Part shown: positions 36,101 to 46,951 of the stretch, in pieces
Layout of the letters: every line of letters starts with the position of its first letter
Position numbering within the stretch: position 1 is the first letter of the stretch
Assembly: GCF_037975245.1 (NCBI RefSeq)
Contig: NC_092576.1
Location: forward strand, 45,421,111 to 45,485,110
DNA length: 64,000 nucleotides
Reading direction: 5' to 3'
Source of the DNA: Apostichopus japonicus
Taxonomy: Eukaryota > Echinodermata > Holothuroidea > Aspidochirotida > Stichopodidae
Translations under genes and position numbers: made by a program
The notes under the pieces: generated by a model
The model's input: the letters and a program-made list of their open reading frames with translations, nothing else
Told to the model about the DNA's origin: nothing
Database searches by the model: none

Positions 36101-37887
36101 CTTGTTAAGTTACCATGCATACAAACTGTTCATACCGAAAAATTGCTAAGCTGGCACACACACACTCGCTCGCCGTCTTCATGGCCACTGCATATTTGAC
36201 TAGGCCTATCATGATTCATTGACTGAATACATTTTGAATTTATGATTATAAAACTAAAAGTATCGCAACTCTGAATGTACACAAACACCTCGTACATATG
36301 TACATCGGCTACATGTATACAATTACAAATGCACTGTTTTATTGTGTTGTAACTATACACAGTACAATAGGCTACATTACATGTGTTGTGTGTAGAGCGG
36401 AGTCAAGCGAGTAAACAAACGATCGAGGACTGCCTATAATGGGCGTAGTAGTTGGGAATATTTGTATTGCTTCATTGTGTTAAGAACACTATATACTTTC
36501 GTTCATATATACCTACCAAAAGTTTTGGAAAGTTGCTAATGTGAATATCTTGAATATGTTTGTGTTGATCATACTGATTGTAGTGACATTGACATTCACA
36601 TGACATTCAATTACCCTAACTCAAGCAGCATTGAATGCACTCTCACTCAATCTTAAGTGACTGCATGCTCCAGCGACCAAGCTCAATAAAAAGCCCTGGA
36701 ATTCTGTGTGCAAGTTCCTTGTACAACACTGTTGTGTGAGAACAGCATGATTGACTACCAGATACTACATCAAGTAAGTTGTGATAACCACCGCTCTGTT
36801 CTACAGTACTAACCTCAATTGAAGATTGTGACACAACCTCAATCTTCAACACTGATATCGACAGAGTATGGAGGGATCCATGTTGAATACTAAATTATAT
36901 CACGTGCTCGCTGAGAGCCAATCAGAATCGAGGAAATTATTTCAGTGTCAGTTCAGTTTGGGAAAACAATATTTGCAGCCCGCCTATCATAAATATGCAT
37001 GATATCAATTACAACACACATCAGTGTGTGAAGACTATCTACCAATATCATCATACCGAGTTTGACGAAATTCCGACTAATAGTAGCCATTTGGAGTGTT
37101 TCAGGTTTGACCCGGTGACCTCATTAATATTCATGATATAAGCACCAAAATCAATAGGGTTCATCTAGTTACTATGGGCCACCCACCCACCAAGTATGGT
37201 AATGATCGGTCATTCCCTTGTTGAGTTATCGTGTATACAAGCTAAAGCGTCACACACACACACACATTCACCTACACATGTTTGTATTACATTCAGACCG
37301 AGGACCCCATTGTATTTTCAATTGTTCAAATCCACGTACCACTAACCTTAACAATACCCCATACAATAGAATTCTTCTGAGGACGTGGTGATTCTTTTGA
37401 AATCACAACATTCTTGACTCCTTGACTCCCTAATCAAGAATCCTCTCTTTAAGTATCTAATTAATAAATCATATGCTCAGAATGATTTAACATCCTCCTT
37501 AGATAGGCCCATTTTTTTTAACTGGGAGGAGGCTTTGGCTCTGGTAGAGGGGATGGGGTTAGTTTAGGAACTTGGTGGCTAGAAGTCTTGTGAGTAAAAC
37601 TCCAGAAGTTTACTTCTGGGATCTTTTTTTCTTGGCTAAGTTCTCCTCCCGGGAGGGTGGTATTGCCCGGCCTGCCTTGTCATCATGAAGATATTCTCAC
37701 AGTACCTGTCTAGTCAATGAAGCTGTTGAATGGTCTTTTCTTTCAAGAAATTCACACTTACCCATGGTGTCTTCTTGATGATTGTACCATCTTCCTCATC
37801 TTGGTTCAGAAGAGATATCCACTCTGCTCTGACATTGTTACTGACAATGTCCTGCATTGATCCGATCACATTCAGCATAGATGCCAT
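26157..37887 (-). CDS. CaRF-like / MULE transposase-core / SWIM zinc-finger protein (7 exons, two frame breaks)
   Basis: Exons in coding order: 37887-37762, 34994-34846, 32454-32304, 30842-30739, 29548-28572, 28218-28035, 27137-26157. All junctions have GT..AG. The conceptual product is about 889 residues. Residues about 60-330 carry CaRF (ALS2CR8)-type blocks (NRILWKIEEIDDNIP; ILNCQYGK; KSRKVGCPSKVYIRHIT; LDQENLENKVADWKEK). Residues about 395-600 are an RNase H-like MULE core with candidate acidic triad D409 (LLDATYR), D470 (FMIDYSEPE) and E585 (TNNGVEALNR). The SWIM finger is C702, C704, C714, H716, followed by a basic tail. The family is thought to bind DNA in the nucleus; the transposase core may be domesticated. 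Frame continuity needs one base fewer at 28932-28935 and at 28210-28217. No poly(A) signal or promoter was pinned down. The family call is firm; whether the gene is functional is open. Confidence 0.8.
28035..28218 (-). CDS. Exon 6: linker of the transposase core
   Basis: The acceptor TTTATTCCACAG precedes G and a run of eight A. The frame then reads NQLTTDNQHHLLKMLRDIA and VKAYTETRWLGICQ, and the donor is CAG/GTATGT. It joins exon 7 in phase 0 to give WLGICQ-RWCRAY, the expected tryptophan-rich spacing before the NNGVE motif. With eight A the frame does not match exon 5; with seven it does. Confidence 0.8.
28572..29548 (-). CDS. Exon 5: CaRF-like C-terminal half and start of transposase core
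   Basis: The acceptor TTTGTCTTCCAG at 29550-29549 is followed by YNAFKLSKTAGQ. It completes an arginine codon split with the previous exon. Next come HKNHKVSIEIDFSKPID, GITSVPLIKRVLKTF and LDQENLENKVADWKEK. After the TTTT at 28932-28935 the reading moves by one base to HFPLHLPDSATED, ERYGELVLLDATYRTTKYAL and HKYVCSFHREQA, with donor AAG/GTGGGT. LLDATY..TTKYALPLF and CSFHREQ are diagnostic of the MULE-type core in this family. Confidence 0.8.
30190..30655 (+). repeat. Degenerate ~140-bp tandem repeat (copy cluster 2), intronic
   Basis: Units are marked by ACATGATATCTCAAGAAGG near 30205 and its variants near 30342, 30488 and 30630, each followed by AGGTCAAAGGTCATTTG-like blocks. It is the same unit as at 25300-25740. 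It lies in the intron between exons 4 and 5 of the minus-strand gene. Confidence 0.65.
30739..30842 (-). CDS. Exon 4: CaRF-like zinc/DNA-binding segment
   Basis: A 104-nt exon between CTTTCAACAG and AAG/GTACAG. It enters in phase 0 and leaves two bases that complete an arginine codon in the next exon. It reads KRFYVQKSRKVGCPSKVYIR, the VQxSRKxGCPxxxxV pattern of CaRF-type domains. This short exon shows the gene extends well upstream of the long open frames. Confidence 0.8.
31040..31362 (+). repeat. Direct repeat ~220 bp apart, with AAGGCTT-type words
   Basis: About 80 bp, GCTTTGAATGCTTAYAAATG to CTAAGGCTGCACCAGA, occurs at 31069-31136 and again at 31289-31354. Between them are many degenerate GAGGCTT/AAGGCTT/AATGCC words. 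It is intronic in the minus-strand gene and non-coding. Confidence 0.75.
32304..32454 (-). CDS. Exon 3: CaRF-like segment
   Basis: The acceptor CCTAATACAG is followed by one base that completes a tryptophan codon from exon 2 (YAKW-ADDSKGKKAARNRIL). The exon reads ILWKIEEIDDNIPLQ and ILNCQYGKPPKPKK. I place the donor at ACA/GTGAAT because it keeps phase 0 into exon 4. The frame stays open a little further, so the exact end is less certain than the rest. Confidence 0.7.
33272..34510. repeat. Dispersed repeat with inverted AGCTCATACC ends
   Basis: The left side has GAGCTCATACCTTTTTGAGC (about 33293). The right side ends in a reverse match, GGTATGAGCTAAAAAGG (about 34496-34512). Inside are repeated phrases of the type AAATTTCAGACCAT and AAGTTTCATGAAATTCC that recur in many dispersed copies of such repeats. 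An open plus-strand frame at about 33640-33879 (ending in GSDFFKQWGLIVIN) is protein-like in composition but unidentified. The whole block is intronic in the minus-strand gene. Confidence 0.45.
34477..34506. other. 30-bp near-perfect palindrome
   Basis: TAGCTCACACCAGC followed by ATGCTGGTATGAGCTA folds back with one mismatched pair. It marks the right end of the repeat block starting at 33272 and could form a cruciform or hairpin. Confidence 0.7.
34846..34994 (-). CDS. Exon 2: N-terminal helical segment
   Basis: The sequence CATACAATTCAG immediately precedes ATGCCCATCCC. The frame reads FVSGLVNSKDELQQLLRCHS and VTLTSYAKW, with donor AAATG/GTGAGA. The last two bases combine with the next exon to give W. 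Its own first codon is ATG, so translation could also start here. Phase 0 at its 5' edge also fits the upstream exon ending at 37762. Confidence 0.7.
35850..35885. promoter_or_regulatory. Inverted pair of cAMP-response-element octamers
   Basis: Two TGACGTCA palindromes at 35854-35861 and 35871-35878 sit symmetrically in a larger imperfect palindrome CATGTGACGTCA..TGACGTCACATG. A further CTACGTCACC follows. TGACGTCA is the established CREB/ATF site. The pair lies about 0.86 kb upstream of exon 2 of the minus-strand gene, within its first intron if exon 1 is right. Its regulatory role is inference. Confidence 0.4.
36085..36175. repeat. Dispersed CA-run repeat copy
   Basis: TTTCCCTTGTTAAGTTACC is followed by GGCACACACACACTCG, the same order as in 15781-16050 and 37018-37300. 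Confidence 0.45.
37018..37300. repeat. Dispersed CA-run repeat, fullest copy
   Basis: Blocks in order: TATCTACCAATATCATCATA, GGTTTGACCCGGTGACCTCA, CCCTTGTTGAGTTATCGTGT and a CA run near 37252-37265. Partial copies elsewhere share these in the same order. It is non-coding. Confidence 0.6.
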
Positions 37888-37901
37888 ACTGTTTCAGCAA
37901 C
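37762..37901 (-). CDS. Exon 1 candidate with start codon
   Basis: The segment lies between acceptor TTTTTGTTACAG and a consensus donor CCATGG/GTAAGT. An ATG at 37887-37885, with TGA in frame two codons before it, opens MASMLNVIGSMQDIVSNNV..EWISLLNQDEEDG and splices in phase 0 to exon 2. A second frame of the same exon also reads protein-like (LLKQYGIYAECDRINAG) before stopping. So the true frame, or another single-base error, is unsettled. The acceptor implies at least one exon further upstream. Confidence 0.5.
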
Positions 37902-39392
37902 CTGTAACAAAAACACAAGCTCCATGAGTGTTTATCTTTACAGGTGAATTAACCGAGTTTTGCGACTGTTGTTGCAGTTATATATCCAGTAGTAGGTATT
38001 AAGGCAGAAGGCATATTAACTGTAATTTTATGCTCAAGTAGATTTGACGGTTACTTTTTTTGATGATCTTGTTTATTGCCTTTAACATTTAATTGAGGGT
38101 TTTTTGCAAGTATTTTCACTTAACTTTAAGGAGGTGACAAATATGTTATGCCATCTTAGAGTTAGGATAGGATATGGTTGCTATGGAAACCAGACTTGTC
38201 AATCAGTAGTTCAAGTTAAACTATTGTATTTTGTTGTTCAATTTATGGTTTTGGTTCTTTGTTGATTTTATTAAAGAGGACATTTGCATTACAGTTAGTG
38301 GTACAATTCTGAGATTTGTGCAAGTATCTTTTTGAGTAAATTTTTTTATATTAATCGTTGCACCTGGCATGTTACTCTACAGAACCTCCAGACTATCAAG
38401 ATACTTCAGATTCTCCAGACTTACCAGATTTTTATCTGAGGTAAGAATCTCCAGATTCTACCAGTGATTGAGGTTTACTCCAGACGAATACTAGCCCATC
38501 ACTGATAATTCTCTACAAGCTAAAAGTACAGGTTCCCCCGCCAGTTGAGCTTAAAGGGTACGTCAATCTCCAACAGATTTGTCCATCTCTGAAGAACAGT
38601 TTGCCCTCAGATGAGCCTAGAGGTGCAGATTATCTCCTGAGGAACTCTTGTCCACAGAGGTATGGTTTATCTAAGCATAAGGCGATACCAGCTGTGTGAT
38701 GAATTTTCTGAAGTTGCGTTCATGGGGGACATTTTGTCTACTATTGATGAATATAGCGTGACGAACTTACCAACTGCCGGCACTTAACATTGTATTTAGG
38801 TATTAATAGTCACCGTGCCTTTAAAATTCCATTTACATTAATAACTGTTTGTATTTAGGTCTCAGGGGGATACCGGTATCTCTAACCTTTCTTCCCTTTA
38901 TTTGGAAATGTTTGTGAATCATGACATCGACACAAGATTATTTTTTCTGTGATTGTGAAATATGCTATACTGGACTCCTCACAGTTAACTGTTTAGTTTT
39001 ATTCTTATAGTCCTCTTGTTTCAGGATCGCAGGATTGTGTGTTTTTACATTTAAACCTGGGTTACACTCGTATTCATGCTCATCCTAACACCAACGTGAA
39101 CACTCCATGTACACATGTACCATGTAACTTGGATGTGTGGGTGTGACAAATTACCAATGACCAGCGGTTAACTGTTATAAAGTCATGTGAGAAGGTCTTG
39201 CCAAGACTGGTCATTATGTTGTGTCATTGGGCAAGGCACTTTATCTCCATTGATTGAGACTTTTACCTTTAACTTTTAATTCATATTGCTTTTTAAATTT
39301 GATGGAGTTTCACCACCAATGCCAACATCACTGAGTCGAGTCCTACAGCTGGAAAACTTTAATACAGTCGTCATAGCAACAGAGAAACCCAC

Positions 39393-39499
39393 CTGTCCAC
39401 TTTGGAGACCTGCGTTGACATCTGTGGATCGTAAGACATCTTTAAATGCTGAGACTTCTCGTCGGAGATTTTTGTCTAAGTTGGGGAGTTGCATCTGAC
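39393..39499 (-). CDS. Candidate orphan exon
   Basis: Between acceptor AAATTTCCCACTCATAG and donor CAG/GTGGGT a frame reads QMQLPNLDKNLRREVSAF and continues for 35 codons with protein-like composition. Entry phase is one base, exit phase zero. It does not join the exon at 37901 or the one at 40278 in an open frame as they stand. It may belong to an upstream part of the same gene with further sequence errors, to another gene, or to none. Confidence 0.35.
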
Positions 39500-40277
39500 C
39501 TATGAGTGGGAAATTTGAGGGATTTGTTAATTTTATGTCATATAAATACATATTATTTTTGTGGTTTTCAATCAGACTTGGGGTATAAATACAAACAGAA
39601 TCAATATGACTATGAGTACATATTTGACACTAGAGTTTCTTTTTGTTTTTGTTCAAAAAGAAGGATCTTACAAAAATTCATGTTGATGAATATGTGTAAG
39701 GTAAATTTGCTAACATAACATTACCAGAATAGACCAACCACAAATCTGGTTTTAATTCTGCCATCTTGGATAACAGTCTACATTAATGCACTGATTGCAT
39801 GTTTGGTTCATAATGTATTAATCTATAAGTCTTAACACTACTGCATGCAGTTAAACTGTAGCCTGACTGTGGATCCAAGATTTAGTTCAACAGGAGAATG
39901 TGACTGTGAGGTCGTTGAAGTAGACTATCGATATCTATATGTAGGGGGATCTGGAGATCATCCGCCAAACAGAATTAACTTTTTAGTTTTGCAAATTGTG
40001 CATTATGAGGGATATTAGGCTGTAAATTAGGTCTTAAGATTAGATATACACAAGGGCTGTGCCAATATCTACTTTTAATTAGTCTGTGGTGTTGAAAAGT
40101 GGAGATGGAATACACCCCCACCACCCTACCACCACCCCCTGCCTCTGGATATATGGCGTACCCAATTGTATGGAGGTTGCAACCGACATCTGAAGGATCA
40201 ATTTGAGTTCAACTATATAGCTCTTTTACACATATGTATACCAAAGATAATGTAACATGTATGAATTTTTTACTTAC

Positions 40278-40348
40278 ATAAGTCATATCAACAAAGTCAA
40301 AATCAGTCTCTCCACCACACCAACCGTACCTATGAGGAAAGCACCTTC
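40278..40348 (-). CDS. Candidate orphan exon, Cys/Trp-rich
   Basis: A 71-nt stretch between acceptor CACTACAAACAG and a consensus donor TAT/GTAAGT. One frame reads RCFPHRYGWCGGETDFDFVD, which looks like a structured domain fragment. No family is recognised, and its phase does not fit the next candidate exon at 39499. Confidence 0.3.
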
Positions 40349-40378
40349 CTGTTTGTAGTGAAACTGCAAGAACAATTT

Positions 40379-41541
40379 AAAGGAAAGTGTATAAATCAGT
40401 ACAGAAAACATTGCTGTAATATGAGTACATGGACAGATATCTCACTACCTGTACATGTCCACAGTACAGTAATAACAAGTTACACACAGAAATGGAAAAT
40501 TGGAAGTGTTCCTGTACCTTCCCTGTGGTTCTGTATTATTTACAAAGTGTGTAACTCAGTACAGGCAACATTGCTGTAATATGAGTACATGGACAGATAT
40601 CTCACTACACGTCTACAGTACAGTAAGAACAAGTTACACACAGAAATGGATAATTGGAAAGTGTTCCTGTACCTTTCCTGTGGTTCTGTGTTATTTACAA
40701 AGTGTGTAACTCAGTACAGGCAACATTGCTGTAATATGAGTACATGGACAGACATCTCACTAAATGTCTACAGTACAGTAAGAACAAGTTACACACAGAA
40801 ATGGATAATTGGAAAGTGTTCCTGTACCTTTCCTGTGGTTCTGTGTTATTTACAAAGTGTGTAACTCAGTACAGGAAACATTGCTGTAATATGAGTACAT
40901 GGACAGACATCTCACTAAATGTCTACAGTACAGTAAGAACAAGTTACACACAGAAATGGATAATTGGAAAGTGTTCCTGTACCTTTCCTGTGGTTCTGTG
41001 TTATTTACAAAGTGTGTAACTCAGTACAGGAAACATTGCTGTAATATGAGTACATGTACAGACATCTCACTACAAGTCTACAGTACACTAATAACATGTT
41101 ACACACAGAAATGGAAATTGGAAGGGTTCCTGTACCTTTCCTGTGGTTATGTGTTATTTACAAAGTGTGTAACTCAGTACAGGAAACATTGCTGTAATAT
41201 GAATACATGTACAGACACTTCACTACATGCCTACAGTACAGTAATAACATGTTACACACAGAAATGGAAATTGGAAGTGTTCATGTACCTTTCCTGTGGT
41301 TCTGTGTTATTTACAAAGTGTGTAACTCAGTACAGGAAACATTGCTGTAACATGAGTACATGAACAGACACTTCACTACATGCCTACAGTACAGTAATAA
41401 CATGTTACACACAGAAATGGAAATTGGAAGTGTTCCTGTACCTTTCCTGTGGTTCTGTATTATTTACAAAGTGTGTAACTCAGTACAGGCAACATTGCTG
41501 TAATATGAGTACATGTACAGACATCTCACTACACGTCTACT
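40379..41541 (+). repeat. 155-bp minisatellite, about 7.5 copies
   Basis: Units contain TGTAACTCAGTACAGG, ACATTGCTGTAATATGAGTA and CCTTTCCTGTGGTTCTGT. Three central copies are spaced exactly 155 bp (40589, 40744, 40899) and are nearly identical. Later units are two bases shorter. Because 155 is not a multiple of three, successive copies run through each other's frames, producing chance open frames of up to 154 codons that are not genes. Confidence 0.95.
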
Positions 41542-44194
41542 ACACCACCCTCACCCATAGGTACTGTATTGTTTTTATTTAAATATAAACTAAAGAATAT
41601 CATGTGATGACCCTCCAGTCCCGATGCGCCCTCCAAAGCTATCAACTACAGTACCCAATCGCAGTGAACCCTTTTATTGCACAAATAAGCACCAGCCCAG
41701 TTTGTTCAATAAATAAGCACAAGCTAACCTAACTTAGCATTATTCATATAGGCCCTTCTGTTACGTGTAAGGCAATACTTCAAATAAGCACAAGCTAACC
41801 TAACATAGCCTAGACCAAAGGTTATTCAAATAGGCCCACCTGTTATAAAAGTACAGCAAAACTGTACACGATACAACATTAGTCAGATTAAATATGGTTG
41901 CAAATAAAGGTGGCCGAAAATATAATTTCATGGTCTAACGATATTTGCTGAAACTTACAGAACTGTAAAGCAACATTCAAGGTGCTTTTGTACATCACGT
42001 TCACATACATGCTAATTGAGGGCAGTGTAACTTACCGCAGGGAGGTATTAAAAAGGAAAAGTCAGTTCCAGGGAGGGAGCGCCTAAACAATTGCAGGTGG
42101 TGTATGTCAGTATTTTTCTTAAAGTGTACATTCAGAAGGGAATAATTTGTACTTTAAGCAATTAAATACTCTGCACATATTTAAACTTATTGATGTCAAC
42201 ATGTTAACTCTCATACCTGCAATGCTTTGAAATGACTTACAGTTAACAGTATCATGGTACTGGATATTGTGTAATTTATACCACCAAGTAGTAACTCCTA
42301 AGTAGGTTTCATAACAACCAATTAAATCAATGTATTGTTCTTTTACTAGTTCAAAGACTTGAGATCTGGCATTCATCCTTCTATTAAGTTTTCTTCTCCA
42401 CTACTCGCCATGTAAGTCTAAGTTAGCTGTGCTGCAATACAAGAGTGCAAATATAAAATACTTGCAGACATAAACATGGTAGAACACATCTAGGAATTAC
42501 ATAACAGTACATCAAAACCGGGTTCTCAAAGAAGATAATCCATCTATAACATATATTATATCTAGAGTCATCAAACCAGTGCCCTACAGCTTACCCTATG
42601 GGTCATTATGATCCTATAGACCTATACCCTACACATCTATACTAAAAACACTCTTCTACTTCTCATAAAGATACAGGTACATATATATAGTCATCCCACC
42701 AGTGGCCTACATCATACCTTGTGAGCCATTATGATCCTATACACATCTATACTAAACAAAAATACACTTCTACTGTACTTCTCATAAAGATACAAGCTGA
42801 TTAGAAGAAATATTATCAGAAAAGCCAGCCATTTTACAGTGCAGTATATACAGTACGTGTACATTAATTTCTTTTGAAGCCTTTCTCCCAACCACTTTCT
42901 CCCATTATGAGAGCTGAACACATCTTAATGTGCAGTATACACGTTAATCAATCGCAAAGTATAAATACTCATAGTTCTAGCACGGGATAGGCCTATCCTG
43001 TAACTGTGCTAGGCCTGGACCTAACTTAGGCCAACCAATATTTGACATTTGATTTTGAATGTTTCTACTTGGACCTGAAACGGTAGACTTACTTACTATA
43101 AACACTAGCCAAGTGTCAACTTAACTTAACGCTACAGATGCTATGCTAATTCAGCCTGTTTTTCGTACTGTAAATGCACTACCCGTTACCGTTACGCTTG
43201 TGCGTAGCGTAGCTGCTCGCTGAACTAGTCTCTGTACACAGCCTACTATCACCGTATCGGCCTAGTCTTGATGTAGGCTAGGCCTGGTTTGTATACACTA
43301 AAAAGTCGCATTGTACAGAAATGCATTGAACACGCCGACTTTATGTTAATTACCCACAACCATCCTGGTCAGTAGGCGAGTGAAAGGCGAGTGAAAGAGC
43401 TAACGTTAGTTTTTAGTAACTGTTAGGCTAACATATCCTCTGCAAAAGCGAATATGTTTTAAGTGAAAGTGAAGCTTAATGGTTACTTACATATATTACA
43501 AGCTTCACAAATCACTAATCAAAGCGCTACCGAGGGGTATCTTCCATAGTACCGAGATAAAGTACAATTGCACCATACAGACAAACATAAACATTGGCCT
43601 ATGACGAAAAAAAAACAATAATTTTTGTTCGTTCGAAGTTGTTCGTTATAGAACGCCGAAAGGGTAACAAATTATGGGAACACAAAACTTGCTGTAATTA
43701 TACAACTGGTTGTAGCTGCATGCATGCTGCAGTTTAGTTACATGGATATATACATAATGATCCTCACGTGATACAAGTAACGTCTTCAAATAAACGGCCA
43801 ACAGAATGTTTTAAAAAGCGTGCAGTCTTTAACACGAATTATGTATTTGCATTTATGTTAAAGCCGGGGAAATGGATTGTCCTTTTACATGCAAAATTTC
43901 ACGTCCCACGTACAGAAGCTCATACAACCATCGCATCACAAAAAAACAACAAAAAAACATACATTTCTAGACTCTAAGAATAACACTTCGATTTCTACGC
44001 AATATAAAATTATAACGTTTGCAAAGCGATATGTTGCCACGTTGTATCAATTACTCTGCGAAGTGTTCAACGTTATATAGCAACCTTCATCTAATGAAAC
44101 TTCTCGAATTGGTAAATAGAGGTGATCAGACGGTCCACATCATTACCATACTTCATCAAAATAAATACTGTCGACATAATTTAGGGATTCAGCA
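41542..44194. other. Non-coding stretch with one local duplication
   Basis: No gene is recognised apart from the duplication listed at 42561-42800. A consensus donor (GTAAGT on the minus strand at 43490) following unremarkable sequence could mark an untranslated first exon of a minus-strand transcript, but nothing else supports it. Confidence 0.35.
42561..42800 (+). repeat. Tandem duplication of ~125 bp
   Basis: CATTATGATCCTATA, ACACATCTATACTAAA and CTTCTCATAAAGATACA occur in the same order twice, once within 42561-42675 and once within 42690-42795. Confidence 0.75.
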
Positions 44195-44705
44195 AGGCCG
44201 TAGCGTGCGGGTGGGGCGGGGGAGGGGGGCAACAGCCCCTTAGATTTTCACTTCCACAAAGAAAAAAGGCATATGATTATGTGAACACTTGGACAGTATG
44301 CGCTTTTTCAGTTAGTATATAGGGAAATGTTCAGATCATTTATTCCGATTTCATTAGTAAGTAGAGTGCAATTTCAAGAATCTAGGCACGTTTTTTTCAG
44401 GAATGTCGTTCGAAAAGAACACAAGATTAATTTTAACCGCTCATCACATATATGCAAAATTGTGCTTGTTTTGTAAATTTCTAAAGGTGAGATCTCAAAA
44501 TAACTTGACGAGTTTTAAGATGCAACTTACAGGGCCTGGGAAGTGCGGCATTTCTGGTAATCTGGGAGGCTTTTTTTATTGGCAAAAATGTCCTTGCTTA
44601 GCTACGCGCCAGCTAACGCGATGTTGGCGCTCCGGTTAGATAGTGTCATCATTGTCCCTTTTTGGAAATGCCACTCCCAACGTCCTATCCCCCCCCCCCC
44701 CGCAC
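44195..44705. mobile_element. Truncated or decayed hAT-like fragment
   Basis: The left part has CAAGGCCGTAGCG followed by a G-rich run, as at the ends of the complete elements nearby. The internal core related to GCGGAGCGCCACC lies reversed at 44599-44643, and a C run at 44689-44701. I find no matching opposite terminus or target duplication. Confidence 0.45.
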
Positions 44706-46672
44706 TAAAGTATTCTTTAAAAAGGCTCTGTCATATATGTAGTAGAAATATTGGAGTCATCAATGACAAATAGTGGGTCTACAAGACATCCGGGGTTGTA
44801 GTATTTTCTGAGGACGTTTCTTGGCTTTGTTACCACTCTATGTATACGTTGTATAAGTAGGCCTACAATCAATATTGTCGAGTGGGGTGGAGGAGGGGAC
44901 GGGGAGGGGAAGAGGGAACGACGAAGAAATGGATTAGAAGGATATACGTTGCAAAACGGTAAGACCCCGCCTTCACTCCCCGAATGCTACACCTGTGAAA
45001 CTATACAAAATGCTTTCATTGCATGACGTAAGAGTCAAGTTATTTGTGTTTTAACACGTGGTTAAGCTAGTTAAATGAATTTACTGTCTCTCAAACAGTC
45101 ACACATCTTAGTAACACCATTTTTAGCAACATACTGTTTGTCTTAACGACACGACATTTACAACCAGTTAGGAAGCACATATGAGCATGGGTGGGGGAAA
45201 TTCAAAATCTCTTCCTTCCGACTGCTTTTTGCTTTCAATGGGTATGAACCTTTACGGGAGTTGAAGTACGGCTAGTGACAAACCAATGATTTTATACAGG
45301 AGGGGTGCAACCTTTGCATCTTTAAAGCCTACTCATTATGTAAGGGCTATAGTGACCCTTCCCCAACCCCATCCAGCAGAAATTCAAAGTTTAGACGTGC
45401 AATGGTGCATTTAATCAAAGAAGTTAGCTCTAAATTAATATATTTATTAACCCAATGTTATGATAATTAATATTCTGTGTGAGGTTGAAAAGGGGTGGGT
45501 AGGTGGAAGGGGTGCACCCGGAGTTGAGAACTAATTTTCCCTGGCTGAATGTTTAAATACCCGACTGCCAAAAAATCCCAGACGTACGATATGTGGCGAT
45601 GGAATTTCCCATGTGCTTCTTTGCGCACGGCACTGAAAGAGTGTAAAGGTGTCACGTGGTAACACAATGAGGAAGCCGCCCATCACATCATCAATGTTGC
45701 CCATGTATCTCTTCGCTACAACGACGGTGTCCGCCACACCACGAATTCACCACGAATTGAAAACAATAAAAGGTAATTGTTGTTTTACGAAGTTCTAATC
45801 AAATTTATATGAAACTCTATACGGAGTTGATCAGCAGTTACAATAATCGTGGCATATACTGCGGTTATTTTGAAAACTAATATTTGATCCAAGCAGCTTA
45901 ATATCAACGATAGAGTCAAAGTGATTTTAACCGCCGTTTGTTTTTACTTCTTATATCTAGTCGGGTGAATTTGCTTAATACGTTTTATCTCTTTGAATTT
46001 CAGGACAATTTTGATACAGCACCATTTAATTTGTTTCTAATCCCCGGCCTATCCAAAAGGAAAACTTTCACAAAGGAGGGGGGGGGGACCCCTTCCACTA
46101 AAACCTCTCCCCACGACGACCGTCCAGTAACGCTACATCTGTGATAAATATTGGATACGTCAATGCTCTCTCCTTCACAATATTGATACAACTTTACGTT
46201 TTGCACGAACTCACTAGTTCGTATACCTCCACGTGCGATTATGGAAGGCAAGTTACCATGATTGTTATTATTATGTGTAAGATATGTGTTGTCAGCTACG
46301 TCATAAGAGTAAATCATTATTCATGACTTATTAATATATCTCACAACCCCTACCCAAGAATGCCTTGAAAGCTCCCTCACGCAGGTCCCTCCTGGCACTA
46401 TGCGATTTGTTGAGGCCTTCAATCTCAGACTGGCGAGTAGTCATGGAGGGGGGAGGAGGTCAAATTAGGACGTAATTTTAATATAATAGATAAACTGAAG
46501 TAAAACATTACTCAACAGTTAGAACAATGTTACTTTCTCAGCGCATCGCGAGCACCCATCGTAGCTGGAATTGTCTAATAATTACTTCCTGTAGGACAGC
46601 TTGAGTGGAACCAAGTTCTTTGCAACCCCCTAACATTATATAACAAATCGTCCGGCCGTTAATCTGAATTTG
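44706..46672. other. Non-coding stretch, nothing certain
   Basis: G-rich runs near 44883-44917 and 46077-46088. The minus-strand frames at 45467-45737 overlap each other in two frames and are probably chance. No gene is supported. Confidence 0.4.
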
Positions 46673-46673
46673 G

Positions 46674-46674
<1 letters not shown>

Positions 46675-46767
<93 letters not shown>
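46675..46767. repeat. (TA)n microsatellite, ~93 bp
   Basis: An uninterrupted TA dinucleotide run of about 46 repeats. It is a likely site of length polymorphism, replication slippage and assembly error. Confidence 0.97.
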
Positions 46768-46769
<2 letters not shown>

Positions 46770-46951
46770 TTCGAGATCCGGCTTTAGGAATCACAAATGA
46801 TTTTCGAGTTGGTTAGCATCATGTTTGATCTCTAGAGTAAGGCAAAATATGTCACCAAAAACAGAACTAGTATTGTTCGATACAGGTGACAAACGCCTAC
46901 AGTGGAATTACGATCTTCCTTACCGGTTTCGAACCTCTGGACATACAATCA

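Noticed and set aside
40899-41363. 154-codon open frame
   Set aside because: It lies wholly inside the 155-bp minisatellite and repeats itself every unit.
45467-45737. Overlapping minus-strand frames considered as a transposase remnant
   Set aside because: Two different frames overlap, one starts at GTG, and no transposase motif could be recognised.
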